A stretch of 64,000 nucleotides of DNA, taken from the NCBI GenBank assembly GCA_002689445.1, contig NZGC01000081.1, positions 20,819 to 84,818 on the forward strand, written 5' to 3'. Of this stretch, positions 1-7,638 are shown one piece after another (the first letter of the stretch is position 1; every line of letters starts with the position of its first letter). The DNA comes from Gammaproteobacteria bacterium (lineage in GTDB: Bacteria; Pseudomonadota; Gammaproteobacteria; Pseudomonadales; Azotimanducaceae). Made by a program: the position numbers and the translations under genes. The notes beneath the pieces were generated by a model. That model was not told the DNA's origin and made no database searches. It was given only the letters and a program-made list of their open reading frames with translations.

Positions 1-799
1 AACGACCTTTAAACGTCGCGGGTCTGCGCTCAAGAAAACTGGCCACCCCTTCTTTGTGATCTTCGGTCTGAAACAGGACACCCAAGGTTTGGGAAACCCA
101 AGTTCCCATCTCTTGGTAATCACCGTAAAAGCTGCGTCGTAAGCCTTCTTTTAAGTATCGAACTGCTAAAGGCGGGTTTTCAGCGATTTTTGTCGCCAAA
201 GCGTATGACGCTTCCATTAGCGTTTCGTGCGGCACGCATGAGTGCAACAAGCCAATGCGCATGGCCTCATCGGCGCTGATCACTTCCCCGGTAAAGAGTA
301 ATTCCGCCGCTTTCTGCGGCCCAATCAAGTGGGGCAAACGCGTTAATCCAGGAACATCTGAAATTAGACCGCGTTTTACAAACAACTCTCCAAACCGTGC
401 TTGTACCGATGCAATTCGAAAATCCGCCATGAGACTGAGATCCATTCCCCAGCCAACCGCGGCACCATTAACTGCAGCAATGATCGGTCGATCACAGTCT
501 AATATCGCTGCCGCCGCTGGCGTGATGGCAGGCCTAACGGCCCGCAGACGAGCATGAGATTCACTCGCCTCCCCTGTCATCAACTCTTTGACATCATCAC
601 CCGAACAAAAAGCCGGGTCTGTGCCGGTTAGAATAATACATCGCACTTCGACCTCTGCCTGCAACGCTCGAAACACACCTTCAAGCTCCTGATAGGCCAA
701 TCGATTCAGCGCGTTCCTGGCCTCGGGTCGTTGTAGCGTGACCTCTGCGATCCCGGCATTCAGATTGACGGCCATGGTGGTCAGATCATTGAAATCCAT
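1..799 (-). CDS. Enoyl-CoA hydratase/isomerase, 3' end cut by window edge
   Basis: A crotonase-fold cytoplasmic enzyme expected to hydrate or isomerise an enoyl-CoA. About 266 residues are visible, starting at an ATG with AGGAG six bases upstream. The visible part ends in ERRPATFKGR, which resembles the usual crotonase C-terminus, so probably only a few codons lie outside the window. Family marks seen are the oxyanion-hole segment FCSGDDVKEL near residue 65 and the glycine-rich NGAAVGWGMDL loop near residue 110. The residue that would normally be the second catalytic Glu falls in a segment reading ARFGELFVKRG. The substrate cannot be told from sequence. It is transcribed away from the alanine dehydrogenase region and separated from it by about 400 bases. 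Confidence 0.9.
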   Translation of the reverse strand, partial: MDFNDLTTMAVNLNAGIAEVTLQRPEARNALNRLAYQELEGVFRALQAEVEVRCIILTGTDPAFCSGDDVKELMTGEASESHARLRAVRPAITPAAAAILDCDRPIIAAVNGAAVGWGMDLSLMADFRIASVQARFGELFVKRGLISDVPGLTRLPHLIGPQKAAELLFTGEVISADEAMRIGLLHSCVPHETLMEASYALATKIAENPPLAVRYLKEGLRRSFYGDYQEMGTWVSQTLGVLFQTEDHKEGVASFLERRPATFKGR

Positions 800-1076
800 G
801 CTTTGCTCCTATTTGCCTAACTTTGTTTATAACGAAGTCGTGAGACTTTGTCTCTAGCCACCCAAACTTCTCGCAACCTTGAATCCTTACGGGATTAATG
901 GCTAATGGCATCGATTGCTAACGGCATTGACTGCGAATAATCACTATTGGTTATCGCTTTGAGGGATGGCAGTTTTTGTTGGGCACCATTTTTATGGCTG
1001 CACGGATTGACCGCGGCGGGAACTCAACCTAAGACGAACTTTTATGCCTGCCTGCTAGAGCGAGGGAGAAATTTTC
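800..1076. other. Intergenic stretch upstream of the crotonase gene
   Basis: There is no convincing protein-coding gene here. It should hold the promoter of the minus-strand crotonase gene, but I see no good -35/-10 pair. Short plus-strand reading frames are present but lack ribosome binding sites or recognisable products, apart from the one annotated at 1077. Confidence 0.4.
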
Positions 1077-1217
1077 ATGCAGGCGGCCACCGCTTCAATC
1101 GATTTAACGACTACCGCGCCTCTCACCGTTAAGCTTAGGGGGCCTACCCAGTGCTCGGAGTTGGCCGCCCTAAAAGAAGTCCTTACCGATCTCTTTTCAT
1201 CGTTATCAAACGCTTAA
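1077..1217 (+). CDS. Possible 46-residue small protein
   Basis: A short reading frame starting at an ATG with a good ribosome binding site (GAGGGAG, eight bases upstream) and ending in TAA. The product is 46 residues and begins MQAATASIDLTTTAPL. It has an amphipathic-looking C-terminal half (SELAALKEVLTDLFSSL), no membrane segment, and I recognise no family. Its 3' end overlaps the end of the convergent alanine dehydrogenase gene by 12 bases. The binding site and the Ala/Leu/Thr-rich composition are the only support, and it may be a chance frame. Confidence 0.3.
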   Translation: MQAATASIDLTTTAPLTVKLRGPTQCSELAALKEVLTDLFSSLSNA

Positions 1218-2327
1218 TCCAATATCAGCCAGACTCGTTAACGTTAGCTGGTGTGCCTCAGCAGCAGCCTCGGCGACCAACGCACCTCGATAAACCGCTA
1301 GACCGTCGCGCAAATGACGATCATCTTTTAAGGCTTGGTCGGTGCCTTTATTGGCAAGTGCCAACACAAAGGGTAGCGTCGCTTGATTTAAAGCCGCGCT
1401 AGCCGTTTTCGGCACCGCACCGGGAATATTGGCAACGCAGTAATGCACAACGCCTCCCACTTTAAAAATGGGATCTTGATGGGTTGTGGGTCTTGACGTC
1501 TCAAAACAGCCGCCTTGATCAATCGCAACATCCACCAGTACTGTCCCTTCTTCTAATTGATCGACCTGTTCTGCACTCACCAATTTAGGTGCCGAAGCTC
1601 CGGGGATGAGGACAGAGCCAATCACCACATCAGCGGTGTTGAGTACCGTATTGAGGGTATCAAAGGTTGAAAACCGAGTCTGGATTGCCACGCCAAAATG
1701 GTCATCGAGTTGTCGTAACACCGACAGACTTCGATCGAGTACGATCACGTCTCCCCCCAGCCCCACCGCCATTGATGCAGCATGTCGCCCAACAACGCCA
1801 CCCCCTAATATAACCACCCGAGCACGTTCGACCCCTGGCACGCCGCCAAGTAAGATACCCTTCCCACCCCGGGCTCGCTCTAAGCACATGGCGGCCGCTT
1901 GAATCGACATTCGTCCGGCGACTTCTGACATGGGAGCCAGCAGCGGTAAACGGCCCGTTGCATCAGTCACTGTTTCATAGGCAATCGCAGTAGCACCGGA
2001 CGCCATCAGCGCCTCGGTCTGCACTCGGTCCGGCGCAAGATGCAGATAGGTAAACAAAGTATGTTGGGGGCCGAGCCGCATACATTCATCAGGTTGCGGC
2101 TCTTTCACCTTGATGATCAAACTGCCCGCATCAAAAACGTCCTGTGCCGTTGCTACCATGGTTGCACCGGCTTGGGCATAGGCCTTATCAGTAAATCCAG
2201 CACCTTCTCCCGCTGAAGCTTCAACCCATACCCTATGACCCAACCGAACCAACTCGTTTACCGAGGCGGGTAGCAAGCCGACTCGATATTCATGATTCTT
2301 AATCTCTTTGGGAACGCCTATATCCAT
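1206..2327 (-). CDS. ald: Alanine dehydrogenase
   Basis: NAD-dependent L-alanine dehydrogenase, interconverting L-alanine with pyruvate and ammonia in the cytoplasm. With the chosen ATG the protein is 373 residues, the normal length, and begins with the family start MDIGVPKEIKNHEYRVG. An in-frame ATG 24 bases upstream (2351) is possible, but its extra residues do not fit the family. Seen are the substrate-binding Lys in IIKVKEPQ, the catalytic His in TYLHLAPD, and the Rossmann loop VVILGGGVVGRHAA. It is divergent from an Lrp/AsnC regulator across a short AT-rich region. That is the classic ald-lrp arrangement in which the regulator responds to alanine or another amino acid, so local control is very likely (inference). 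Confidence 0.95.
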   Translation of the reverse strand: MDIGVPKEIKNHEYRVGLLPASVNELVRLGHRVWVEASAGEGAGFTDKAYAQAGATMVATAQDVFDAGSLIIKVKEPQPDECMRLGPQHTLFTYLHLAPDRVQTEALMASGATAIAYETVTDATGRLPLLAPMSEVAGRMSIQAAAMCLERARGGKGILLGGVPGVERARVVILGGGVVGRHAASMAVGLGGDVIVLDRSLSVLRQLDDHFGVAIQTRFSTFDTLNTVLNTADVVIGSVLIPGASAPKLVSAEQVDQLEEGTVLVDVAIDQGGCFETSRPTTHQDPIFKVGGVVHYCVANIPGAVPKTASAALNQATLPFVLALANKGTDQALKDDRHLRDGLAVYRGALVAEAAAEAHQLTLTSLADIGLSV

Positions 2328-2351
2328 TGCGAGGCCATTTACGGTAAACAT

Positions 2352-2468
2352 AGACTTGCGAGTATAATCCCCTAAAAATTAGAAAACTCACTGAATTTTT
2401 AGTATAATTAAGTGATTATTTATAGCTATTTCTAATTTAAAAGCGTAATTAACTGCCTAGAATCGAAT
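2352..2468. promoter_or_regulatory. Divergent ald / lrp-type promoter region
   Basis: AT-rich intergenic region between the divergent dehydrogenase and its probable regulator. The octamer AGTATAAT occurs twice, at 2361-2368 and 2401-2408. Each copy reads TATAAT on the plus strand and TATACT on the minus strand, so either can serve as a -10 box for either gene. Matching -35 boxes are poor, as expected for an activator-dependent promoter. Short A- and T-tracts around the copies suit Lrp-type binding, but no defined operator is proved. Confidence 0.5.
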
Positions 2469-2936
2469 ATGAGTCAAAAATCTCTAGACCGCATCGATAC
2501 TCATCTGCTGAAACTCTTACAAAGCAATGCCCGAATGACCCAGACGGCATTGGCTGATGCAGTAGGTCTCAGCCATACACCGTGCGTAGAGCGCATCAAG
2601 CGCCTTGAGCAGCAAGGCATTATCCAAGGGTACCGTGCACAATTAGACCCCAAGCGACTTAATCTTGGGCTTTTGGTTTTTGTGGAGATTACGCTCACTC
2701 GGACTTCGAGCGATACTTTTGAAGCTTTCAGCCAAGCCGTGATAGATCTACCCCAAGTGTTAGAGTGCCACTTAGTCTCGGGTAATTTTGATTATCTGAT
2801 TAAAGCCCGGGTTGCCGATATGACGGCGTATCGAAAGTTACTGGGTGAGACCCTATTGACCCTACCGGGTGTTAGCGACTCTCGAACTTACGTTGTCATG
2901 GAAGAAGTTAAAGAGCATACAGCCCTCAGTTTTTAA
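2469..2936 (+). CDS. Lrp/AsnC-family transcriptional regulator
   Basis: A DNA-binding regulator of 155 residues, the usual size for the family. The N-terminal half has the AsnC-type helix-turn-helix (QTALADAVGLSHTPCVERI, about residues 25-45). The C-terminal half is the ligand-sensing RAM domain, with the conserved ECHLVSGNFDYL segment near residue 100. It is divergent from alanine dehydrogenase, so it most likely controls that gene in response to alanine or a related amino acid (inference from context). The ribosome binding site is weak. It could be called AldR-like or BkdR-like, but sequence alone does not decide. Confidence 0.93.
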   Translation: MSQKSLDRIDTHLLKLLQSNARMTQTALADAVGLSHTPCVERIKRLEQQGIIQGYRAQLDPKRLNLGLLVFVEITLTRTSSDTFEAFSQAVIDLPQVLECHLVSGNFDYLIKARVADMTAYRKLLGETLLTLPGVSDSRTYVVMEEVKEHTALSF

Positions 2937-3039
2937 CATTATTTTGATGCGCAGATGGGTCAATGAATACCGTATTTGAATTTTAATCCTGTGCTACCAT
3001 CGAAGCTTCAATTTAACCTGTCTGCATTTGGGGAACGGT

Positions 3040-3696
3040 ATGGAATTTTCTGAAGTGGTTAAACGCCGAACCTCCATTCGTGCGTTTACCGAGCAACCTG
3101 TCGATAATGCTCAAATCCACGAGCTATTGGCGTTAGCCGCCCGAGCGCCTTCGGGTGGCAATGTTCAACCCTGGCGTATCTACGTGATTAACGACGATGC
3201 CATGACTCGCTTTAAAGCGCATGTGCAAGCACATCCACAGCCTGAACCTGCCGAATACGCCATTTATCCTGAAAATTTGAAAGAGCCCCATCGTTCTGCT
3301 CGATTTGAAGTTGGTGAAATGATGTATCAGTTATTGAACATTCCTCGAGAGGATCGCAAAGCCCGACTCGCTCGGTTAGGGGAAAACTTTCAATTTTTCG
3401 GTGCTCCCGCAGCCTTGTTTTGCTTTGTAGATCGGCAAATGGGGCCGCCGCAATGGTCGGATTTGGGGATGTTTCTACAGACATTTTTACTGGCGGCAAC
3501 CAACGCAGGACTCGCCACTTGCGCCCAGGAAGCATGGGCGACTAAGCCTCAAACCGTCGCTCAGTTTGTTCAAGCACCAGATGAACTCATGCTGTTTTGC
3601 GGTGTCGCTATTGGTCACCCAGAGGTGCAAGCCCCTGTAAACACACTGATCAGCAATCGATTTGAGGTTTCAGAATTTACAACCTTTATTGATTAA
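3040..3696 (+). CDS. Nitroreductase family protein
   Basis: FMN-dependent oxidoreductase of the nitroreductase fold, 218 residues, expected to be a cytoplasmic dimer using NAD(P)H. The N-terminus carries the FMN phosphate-binding signature KRRTSIRAFTEQPV, followed by ARAPSGGNVQPWRIYV, which contacts the flavin. The C-terminal region contains the ATCAQEAW segment common in the family. The ATG at 3040 was chosen because it is preceded by a GGGGA-like element and matches family N-termini. A TTG at 3028 in the same frame is the alternative. The physiological substrate is unknown, and nitroaromatics are only the usual test substrates. Confidence 0.9.
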   Translation: MEFSEVVKRRTSIRAFTEQPVDNAQIHELLALAARAPSGGNVQPWRIYVINDDAMTRFKAHVQAHPQPEPAEYAIYPENLKEPHRSARFEVGEMMYQLLNIPREDRKARLARLGENFQFFGAPAALFCFVDRQMGPPQWSDLGMFLQTFLLAATNAGLATCAQEAWATKPQTVAQFVQAPDELMLFCGVAIGHPEVQAPVNTLISNRFEVSEFTTFID

Positions 3697-3837
3697 TGTG
3701 ACCCCAGTCCTTCGGGAGTTCGTTGAAAAACACGATTTAACCCAAAGCATTGGGCACGATTAACTAAAGAGACGTGACCACCCAAGGGATGGTGATCTGC
3801 TGCTTCTAGCAGCAATATTGCTAGCATTCCCGTCGTT
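3697..3837. other. Non-coding stretch after the nitroreductase gene
   Basis: This is the start of a 640-base gene-free region ahead of imuA. No gene or clear factor-independent terminator is seen. A perfect 12-base palindrome, AGCAATATTGCT, lies at 3811-3822. The rest of the region (3838-4337) carries repeats and the LexA operator, listed separately. Confidence 0.5.
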
Positions 3838-3869
3838 TAGCATCTGTAAGCCCTAGCATCTGTAAGCCC
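3838..3869 (+). repeat. Two perfect tandem copies of a 16-base unit
   Basis: The unit TAGCATCTGTAAGCCC occurs twice head to tail (3838-3853 and 3854-3869) without mismatch, about 80 bases before the LexA operator. It is not coding and has no recognised protein-binding motif. Confidence 0.9.
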
Positions 3870-3947
3870 TTCGCTAACAGCAAATGGCTTGGTCCTCTCA
3901 GTTTCTGTCAGTGACCCAGACCCGACGCTCCTTTGGGTTATATAGCC

Positions 3948-3983
3948 TTGACAAACTACTGTATTTATATACAGTAGTTTGTC
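3948..3983 (+). promoter_or_regulatory. LexA operator overlapping the imuA-imuB promoter
   Basis: The core CTGT-N8-ACAG lies at 3959-3974 with an all A/T spacer, a textbook gammaproteobacterial SOS box. The symmetry extends outward to a near-perfect 34-base palindrome (3950-3983). A consensus -35 hexamer TTGACA (3948-3953) sits at its left edge, and TACAGT 16 bases later can act as the -10, so bound LexA would block polymerase. The next plus-strand gene is imuA, whose start is about 360 bases away, giving an unusually long leader. Confidence 0.88.
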
Positions 3984-4118
3984 GCACCCTACGGATGGCT
4001 GATTTCACCTGAAAAGCGCTTATTTCTTTTAAACAAACTCGCAGCAACCACTGCACCAAGCAAAGTGTAGAGCAATAACCTATTCGGAATCCGCAAAAGT
4101 GACTGACGGAAAATATCA

Positions 4119-4150
<32 letters not shown>

Positions 4151-4270
4151 CACCTCAAAAGAGAGGATTACAGACTGCCGTGTAAAAAGGGTATTGGCGC
4201 TTTCCCTACAAAGACCACAGCCACAAAATCAGAAACCCAGAAATCAGAAATCAGAAAACGAAAATGAAAA

Positions 4271-4300
4271 CAAAAACAAAAACAAAAACAAAAACAAAAA
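4271..4300 (+). repeat. Five-copy CAAAAA hexanucleotide repeat
   Basis: Five perfect CAAAAA units, preceded by an imperfect A-rich run containing repeated AGAAATC-like segments (about 4226-4270). The tract ends 37 bases before the imuA start used here. In RNA this would be an unstructured A-rich stretch. Confidence 0.95.
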
Positions 4301-4337
4301 CGAGCAATAGCAGTGACCCCATAGGCATTGCTTAGCG

Positions 4338-5297
4338 ATGTTTTTAAAAGCAAACAAATACCCAACACCCAAGTTAACGCTGAGTCAGCATAAAAGTTCC
4401 ATGAAAACACAAGCCAACAATCGCACCGATCGAACATTACGACCCCATGCCAACAAGACGATTGATGATCCCCCCCGATCGATTCAATCACTGCTCGACA
4501 GCAGAGCAATATGGCGAGCCAGTCATACAGTTCGTCATCATAGTGGTTGCTTATCGAGCGGCTACAGACAACTGGATCAAGCGCTCCCTAATCATGGTTG
4601 GCCCGTAGCGGGGGCAACTGAATTACTGTTAGAACAATCCGGCATTGGTGAACTTCAAATTGTTACCCCAGCACTGGCTCGCCTCAGTCAACATCATTGG
4701 CAGTGGATTGTTTGGATAGCGCCACCTCATACCCCTTACGCACCGGCCCTGTTATCTGCGGGTATCAACCTTAATCGCATCTTGATTATTACCCCCCCTT
4801 CACCCAAAGAGGCTTTATGGGCAGCCGAACAATGCGTCCAGTCAGAGGCCTGCAGTGCGATACTCTTTTGGCCCGAAAACAATATCCGCCCGCAAGCGAT
4901 CAAACGTCTACAAGTGGCGAGCCAATCAACAAGGACTTGGGCAATTATATTTCGAGAAGCGGCTACACGAGCAATGCCCTCTCCATCCCCTCTAAGGATC
5001 ACTTTGTCCTCAAACAATACGCTATCTTGTAGCGATCAACCTAAAAATCAGCGTTGTCTCCAAGTCGAAATTTTCAAACGCCCAGGCGGATGGCCTTTGC
5101 CTCCCTTTACTCTGGATTTACCGCTGTCTTCAGGAAAAGAACTCGATATTGATATGGATTTTAACCTCCATAGCGATCTCGACAATCAAGGTCCGATAAA
5201 GTCTTTGGCAACGCAGGCATTACCACTTTCTCCTTATATCGAGGAGACTTTCTCCGTTGAACCCTTACCCGCGCAACTCGGCACCAAAACCGCCTAA
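4338..5297 (+). CDS. imuA: ImuA, RecA-like component of the SOS mutasome
   Basis: A RecA/SulA-like protein of 319 residues. ImuA is known to work with ImuB and DnaE2 in SOS-induced error-prone translesion synthesis at DNA damage. The conserved part begins around residue 50 with SLLDSRAIWRA, followed by GYRQLDQALPNHGWPVAGATELL, split here as GYRQLDQALP and GWPVAGATELL, both typical of the family. The family's C-terminal KRPGGWPLPPF-type segment is present. The first 45 residues are not conserved, and an ATG at 4401 could be the true start; neither candidate has a good ribosome binding site. The stop codon overlaps the imuB start as TAATG, so the two are translationally coupled. LexA control is inferred from the operator at 3950-3983. 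Confidence 0.9.
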   Translation: MFLKANKYPTPKLTLSQHKSSMKTQANNRTDRTLRPHANKTIDDPPRSIQSLLDSRAIWRASHTVRHHSGCLSSGYRQLDQALPNHGWPVAGATELLLEQSGIGELQIVTPALARLSQHHWQWIVWIAPPHTPYAPALLSAGINLNRILIITPPSPKEALWAAEQCVQSEACSAILFWPENNIRPQAIKRLQVASQSTRTWAIIFREAATRAMPSPSPLRITLSSNNTLSCSDQPKNQRCLQVEIFKRPGGWPLPPFTLDLPLSSGKELDIDMDFNLHSDLDNQGPIKSLATQALPLSPYIEETFSVEPLPAQLGTKTA

Positions 5298-6817
5298 TGG
5301 ACCCCCAGCGTCAAAAGCTTTGGTTGAGCATTTACTTGCCGCAACTGCCGTTGGAAATTTTTCTCCAGAAAGAAACATCTTTCGACCCAGCATTGAATCG
5401 CCCAATCGCGGTAACGCAAAATCAACGCATCACAACCCTGTCGCAGGCAGCGGCGATTACAGGACTCAAAATAGGCACTTTCTCTAGCCAGGCCTATGCC
5501 CTTTGCGACAATCTGACCTGCATTGACCGCGACATTCAAAGGGAACAGCACGCGCTAAACCACATCGCCCAATGGCTGTACCAATTCACACCTAATATTG
5601 GCTTACACGGAGGACAGCATCTAATTCTAGAAGTATCAACCAGCCTAGCCTTATTTTCAGGCTTTAAGAATCTCAAAACTCGAATTCATGACCGGCTCAA
5701 CGCTCTTGGCTATACCGCGGTGTTAGGCGCAAGCCAAACACCGATGGCGGCAAAAATCAGCGCCGCATTCAATTTGCCCGATAATCACCAGTCCCCACCT
5801 ATCGTGACACTGGGTGATCGCGAGCTCGATGAACTGATGTTTCCTCAAGAAGCCATACTAAAACTCGCCAGTATGGGCATCACAACGCTGAACCAGCTGT
5901 TAAAACTACCTCGAGCAGGCATCAGTAAACGATTTGGTCAATCATTCGTTAAACACATAGACTTATTGCTTGGCGATCAACCGGATCCACAGACCTTTAT
6001 CACAGCAGCCCTTAATTTCGATGAACGTCTTTTTTTTCTTGATCCTATCGAAAATCTGCAATCACTTATTTTCCCGCTAAAAAGATTACTTAAGAACCTC
6101 AGTAGCTTTTTAACAACACACCAACAATACCTACAACACTTCACTGTCAAACTTTGTTATCGCGGAAAATCTCAAGCCACATTATCAATTCACCTAGCTG
6201 CACCTGATAACGACTTATCACTGTTTTTAATGCTTACCGACATCAAGCTCACACAAGTTAAAGCGGCCAGCGAGATTGATGAAATCATCCTGTCCGCAAC
6301 GCAATTCAAACCGGCAACGCCCCAAGCAAAAACCCTATTTGAGTCAATGCCGCCTTCATACTCTGCCGAAAGTCTCCAAGACCATCGTCTTCATCCGCAT
6401 CGAGATTCAACCCAAACAAAGCGCACCCATGATTTGCTTAACCTGTTGCAAACTCGATTACCCGCAAAAACTTGTTTTGGATTAAGCCTGAACAATGAGC
6501 ACAGACCCGAGAAACACGCATCGAGTGTTGATTTAACAGAAGTGCCTAAACCGCCACCGGCCACACTAACGCCTGACTGGCCGACCCGACCGCTTTTTCT
6601 TTTTCATCATCCCCAGCGCCTTAATAAAACGATTGATCCTTTGCAACATCCCGACTTCGAAAAACTCAGAGGACCCGAAAGAATCAATGCATCTTGGTGG
6701 GATGGCGACGGTCAAAATCGAGATTACTATATTTGTCGATATAAGCAGCGAGCTATTTACTGGTTATTCTATCGGCCTCTCACTCATCGTTGGTATTTGC
6801 ACGGTTTATTTTCTTGA
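5297..6817 (+). CDS. imuB: ImuB, catalytically inactive Y-family polymerase homologue
   Basis: A 506-residue Y-family polymerase-like protein. In characterised systems ImuB has no polymerase activity. It is the scaffold that links ImuA, DnaE2 and the beta clamp during mutagenic lesion bypass. The N-terminal palm begins WLSIYLPQLPLEIF, lacking the metal-binding Asp of active Pol IV/V. The segment that should read SIDE instead reads LILEVSTSLALFSG, consistent with a dead active site. The helix-hairpin-helix region follows (ITTLNQLLKLPRAGISKRFG). The C-terminus has the ImuB hallmark GPERINASWWDGD followed by DYYIC and WYLHGLF. It starts in a TAATG overlap with imuA. dnaE2 is not the next gene, which is unusual. 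Confidence 0.93.
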   Translation: MDPQRQKLWLSIYLPQLPLEIFLQKETSFDPALNRPIAVTQNQRITTLSQAAAITGLKIGTFSSQAYALCDNLTCIDRDIQREQHALNHIAQWLYQFTPNIGLHGGQHLILEVSTSLALFSGFKNLKTRIHDRLNALGYTAVLGASQTPMAAKISAAFNLPDNHQSPPIVTLGDRELDELMFPQEAILKLASMGITTLNQLLKLPRAGISKRFGQSFVKHIDLLLGDQPDPQTFITAALNFDERLFFLDPIENLQSLIFPLKRLLKNLSSFLTTHQQYLQHFTVKLCYRGKSQATLSIHLAAPDNDLSLFLMLTDIKLTQVKAASEIDEIILSATQFKPATPQAKTLFESMPPSYSAESLQDHRLHPHRDSTQTKRTHDLLNLLQTRLPAKTCFGLSLNNEHRPEKHASSVDLTEVPKPPPATLTPDWPTRPLFLFHHPQRLNKTIDPLQHPDFEKLRGPERINASWWDGDGQNRDYYICRYKQRAIYWLFYRPLTHRWYLHGLFS

Positions 6818-6961
6818 TTCCTGCCTCTGCATCAAAGCCAAAATGTAAGTCGGTGAGGGCTGGTAAACCACAAATGATTGAGTAACAATACCTTTTTGGC
6901 TGTGGCTATAACCTCGGGCCTTAGCAGAGTTTAAAGTCATATTTGAGTCATTTTATCACTC

Positions 6962-6980
6962 AACGCCCCTAGGGCGTTTT
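6962..6980 (+). terminator. GC-rich hairpin followed by TTTT between imuB and gpx
   Basis: Inverted repeat AACGCCC-CTA-GGGCGTT (6962-6978) running into a four-T tract. It fits a weak factor-independent terminator for the imuAB transcript. It also lies only about 20 bases before the peroxidase start, so it could instead be a leader hairpin of that gene. Confidence 0.5.
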
Positions 6981-6998
6981 CCAACAGAAGAGGCGCTC

Positions 6999-7457
6999 AT
7001 GACCGACATCTACGATCTCAATGCCGAAACCATTACCGGTGAAACCATTTCACTTTCAGAGTACCGTGAACAAGCGCTATTGATTGTTAATCTTGCAAGC
7101 CAATGAGGACTCACCTCTCAGTACGCAGGTCTGCGTACCTTACACAACAGTGATCATGGACTGACCGTTCTTGGTTTTCCTTGCAATCAATTTGGCGGTC
7201 AAGAGCCTGGCAGCAATGCTGACATTTTGGCCTTCGCGCAGGATCGATATGACGCCAACTTTCCTATGTTTGCCAAAATCGACGTGAATGGTCCGGATAC
7301 GCACCCCATCTATCGATGGCTTAAGGACAGCATCCCGGGCGATATCGGTTGGAACTTTACCAAATATCTTGTTAACCGACAGGGACAACTGATTAAGCGC
7401 TTTGACCCTCAAGAAACACCCGAAAACATCGGCGCGGCATTACCTGACTTGCTCTAA
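6999..7457 (+). CDS. Selenocysteine-containing glutathione peroxidase (in-frame UGA)
   Basis: A 152-residue peroxidase that reduces hydroperoxides with thiols. It starts at an ATG preceded by AGAGG and reads MTDIYDLNAETITGETISL. At codon 36 there is a TGA (7104-7106), exactly where the family has its catalytic Cys or Sec: NLASQ-(Sec)-GLTSQY. Reading continues in frame to TAA with all other hallmarks intact: LGFPCNQFGGQEPGSN (Gln68 of the catalytic tetrad) and WNFTKYLV (Trp118, Asn119). A hairpin with the SelB-binding loop lies just after the UGA. I therefore read it as a genuine selenoprotein and not a pseudogene. Standard gene calling would report only the C-terminal piece from about 7227. 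It requires selA, selB, selC and selD elsewhere in the genome. Confidence 0.9.
7107..7138 (+). promoter_or_regulatory. Bacterial SECIS element in the gpx mRNA
   Basis: Immediately 3' of the UGA, positions 7121-7138 form a perfect inverted repeat GTACGCAG/CTGCGTAC. Its top is GCAGGTCTGC, the same ten-base apex as the E. coli fdhF SECIS recognised by SelB, with the bulged/looped GGU-type nucleotides. The apical AGGTCT begins about 20 bases after the UGA, within the spacing used by bacterial SECIS elements. The hairpin is itself coding. The match in both sequence and distance is the main reason to trust recoding. Confidence 0.88.
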
Positions 7458-7638
7458 AAGAGACGGTTGGGTGATTTGCGTTTACATCCGCCGATCCGCC
7501 AGCCAATTTGACACCGACCGAGCTGGCTATGCCTATGCCGATGATGACGATGGGCTGCCTACCGGCAGGCCCAACGCAAAGTTTTCCAGCATCTGATCGT
7601 GACTTGCGGCCACTTACCACCTTGGGGACACTTTACTC

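Noticed and set aside
6999-7106. Reading the peroxidase as a pseudogene with a nonsense mutation
   Set aside because: The TGA is exactly at the catalytic position, the rest is intact, and a SECIS-like hairpin with the fdhF apex follows.
7458-7638. GC-rich dyad near 7551-7575 as a terminator for gpx
   Set aside because: The stem has a bulge and no T-run follows.
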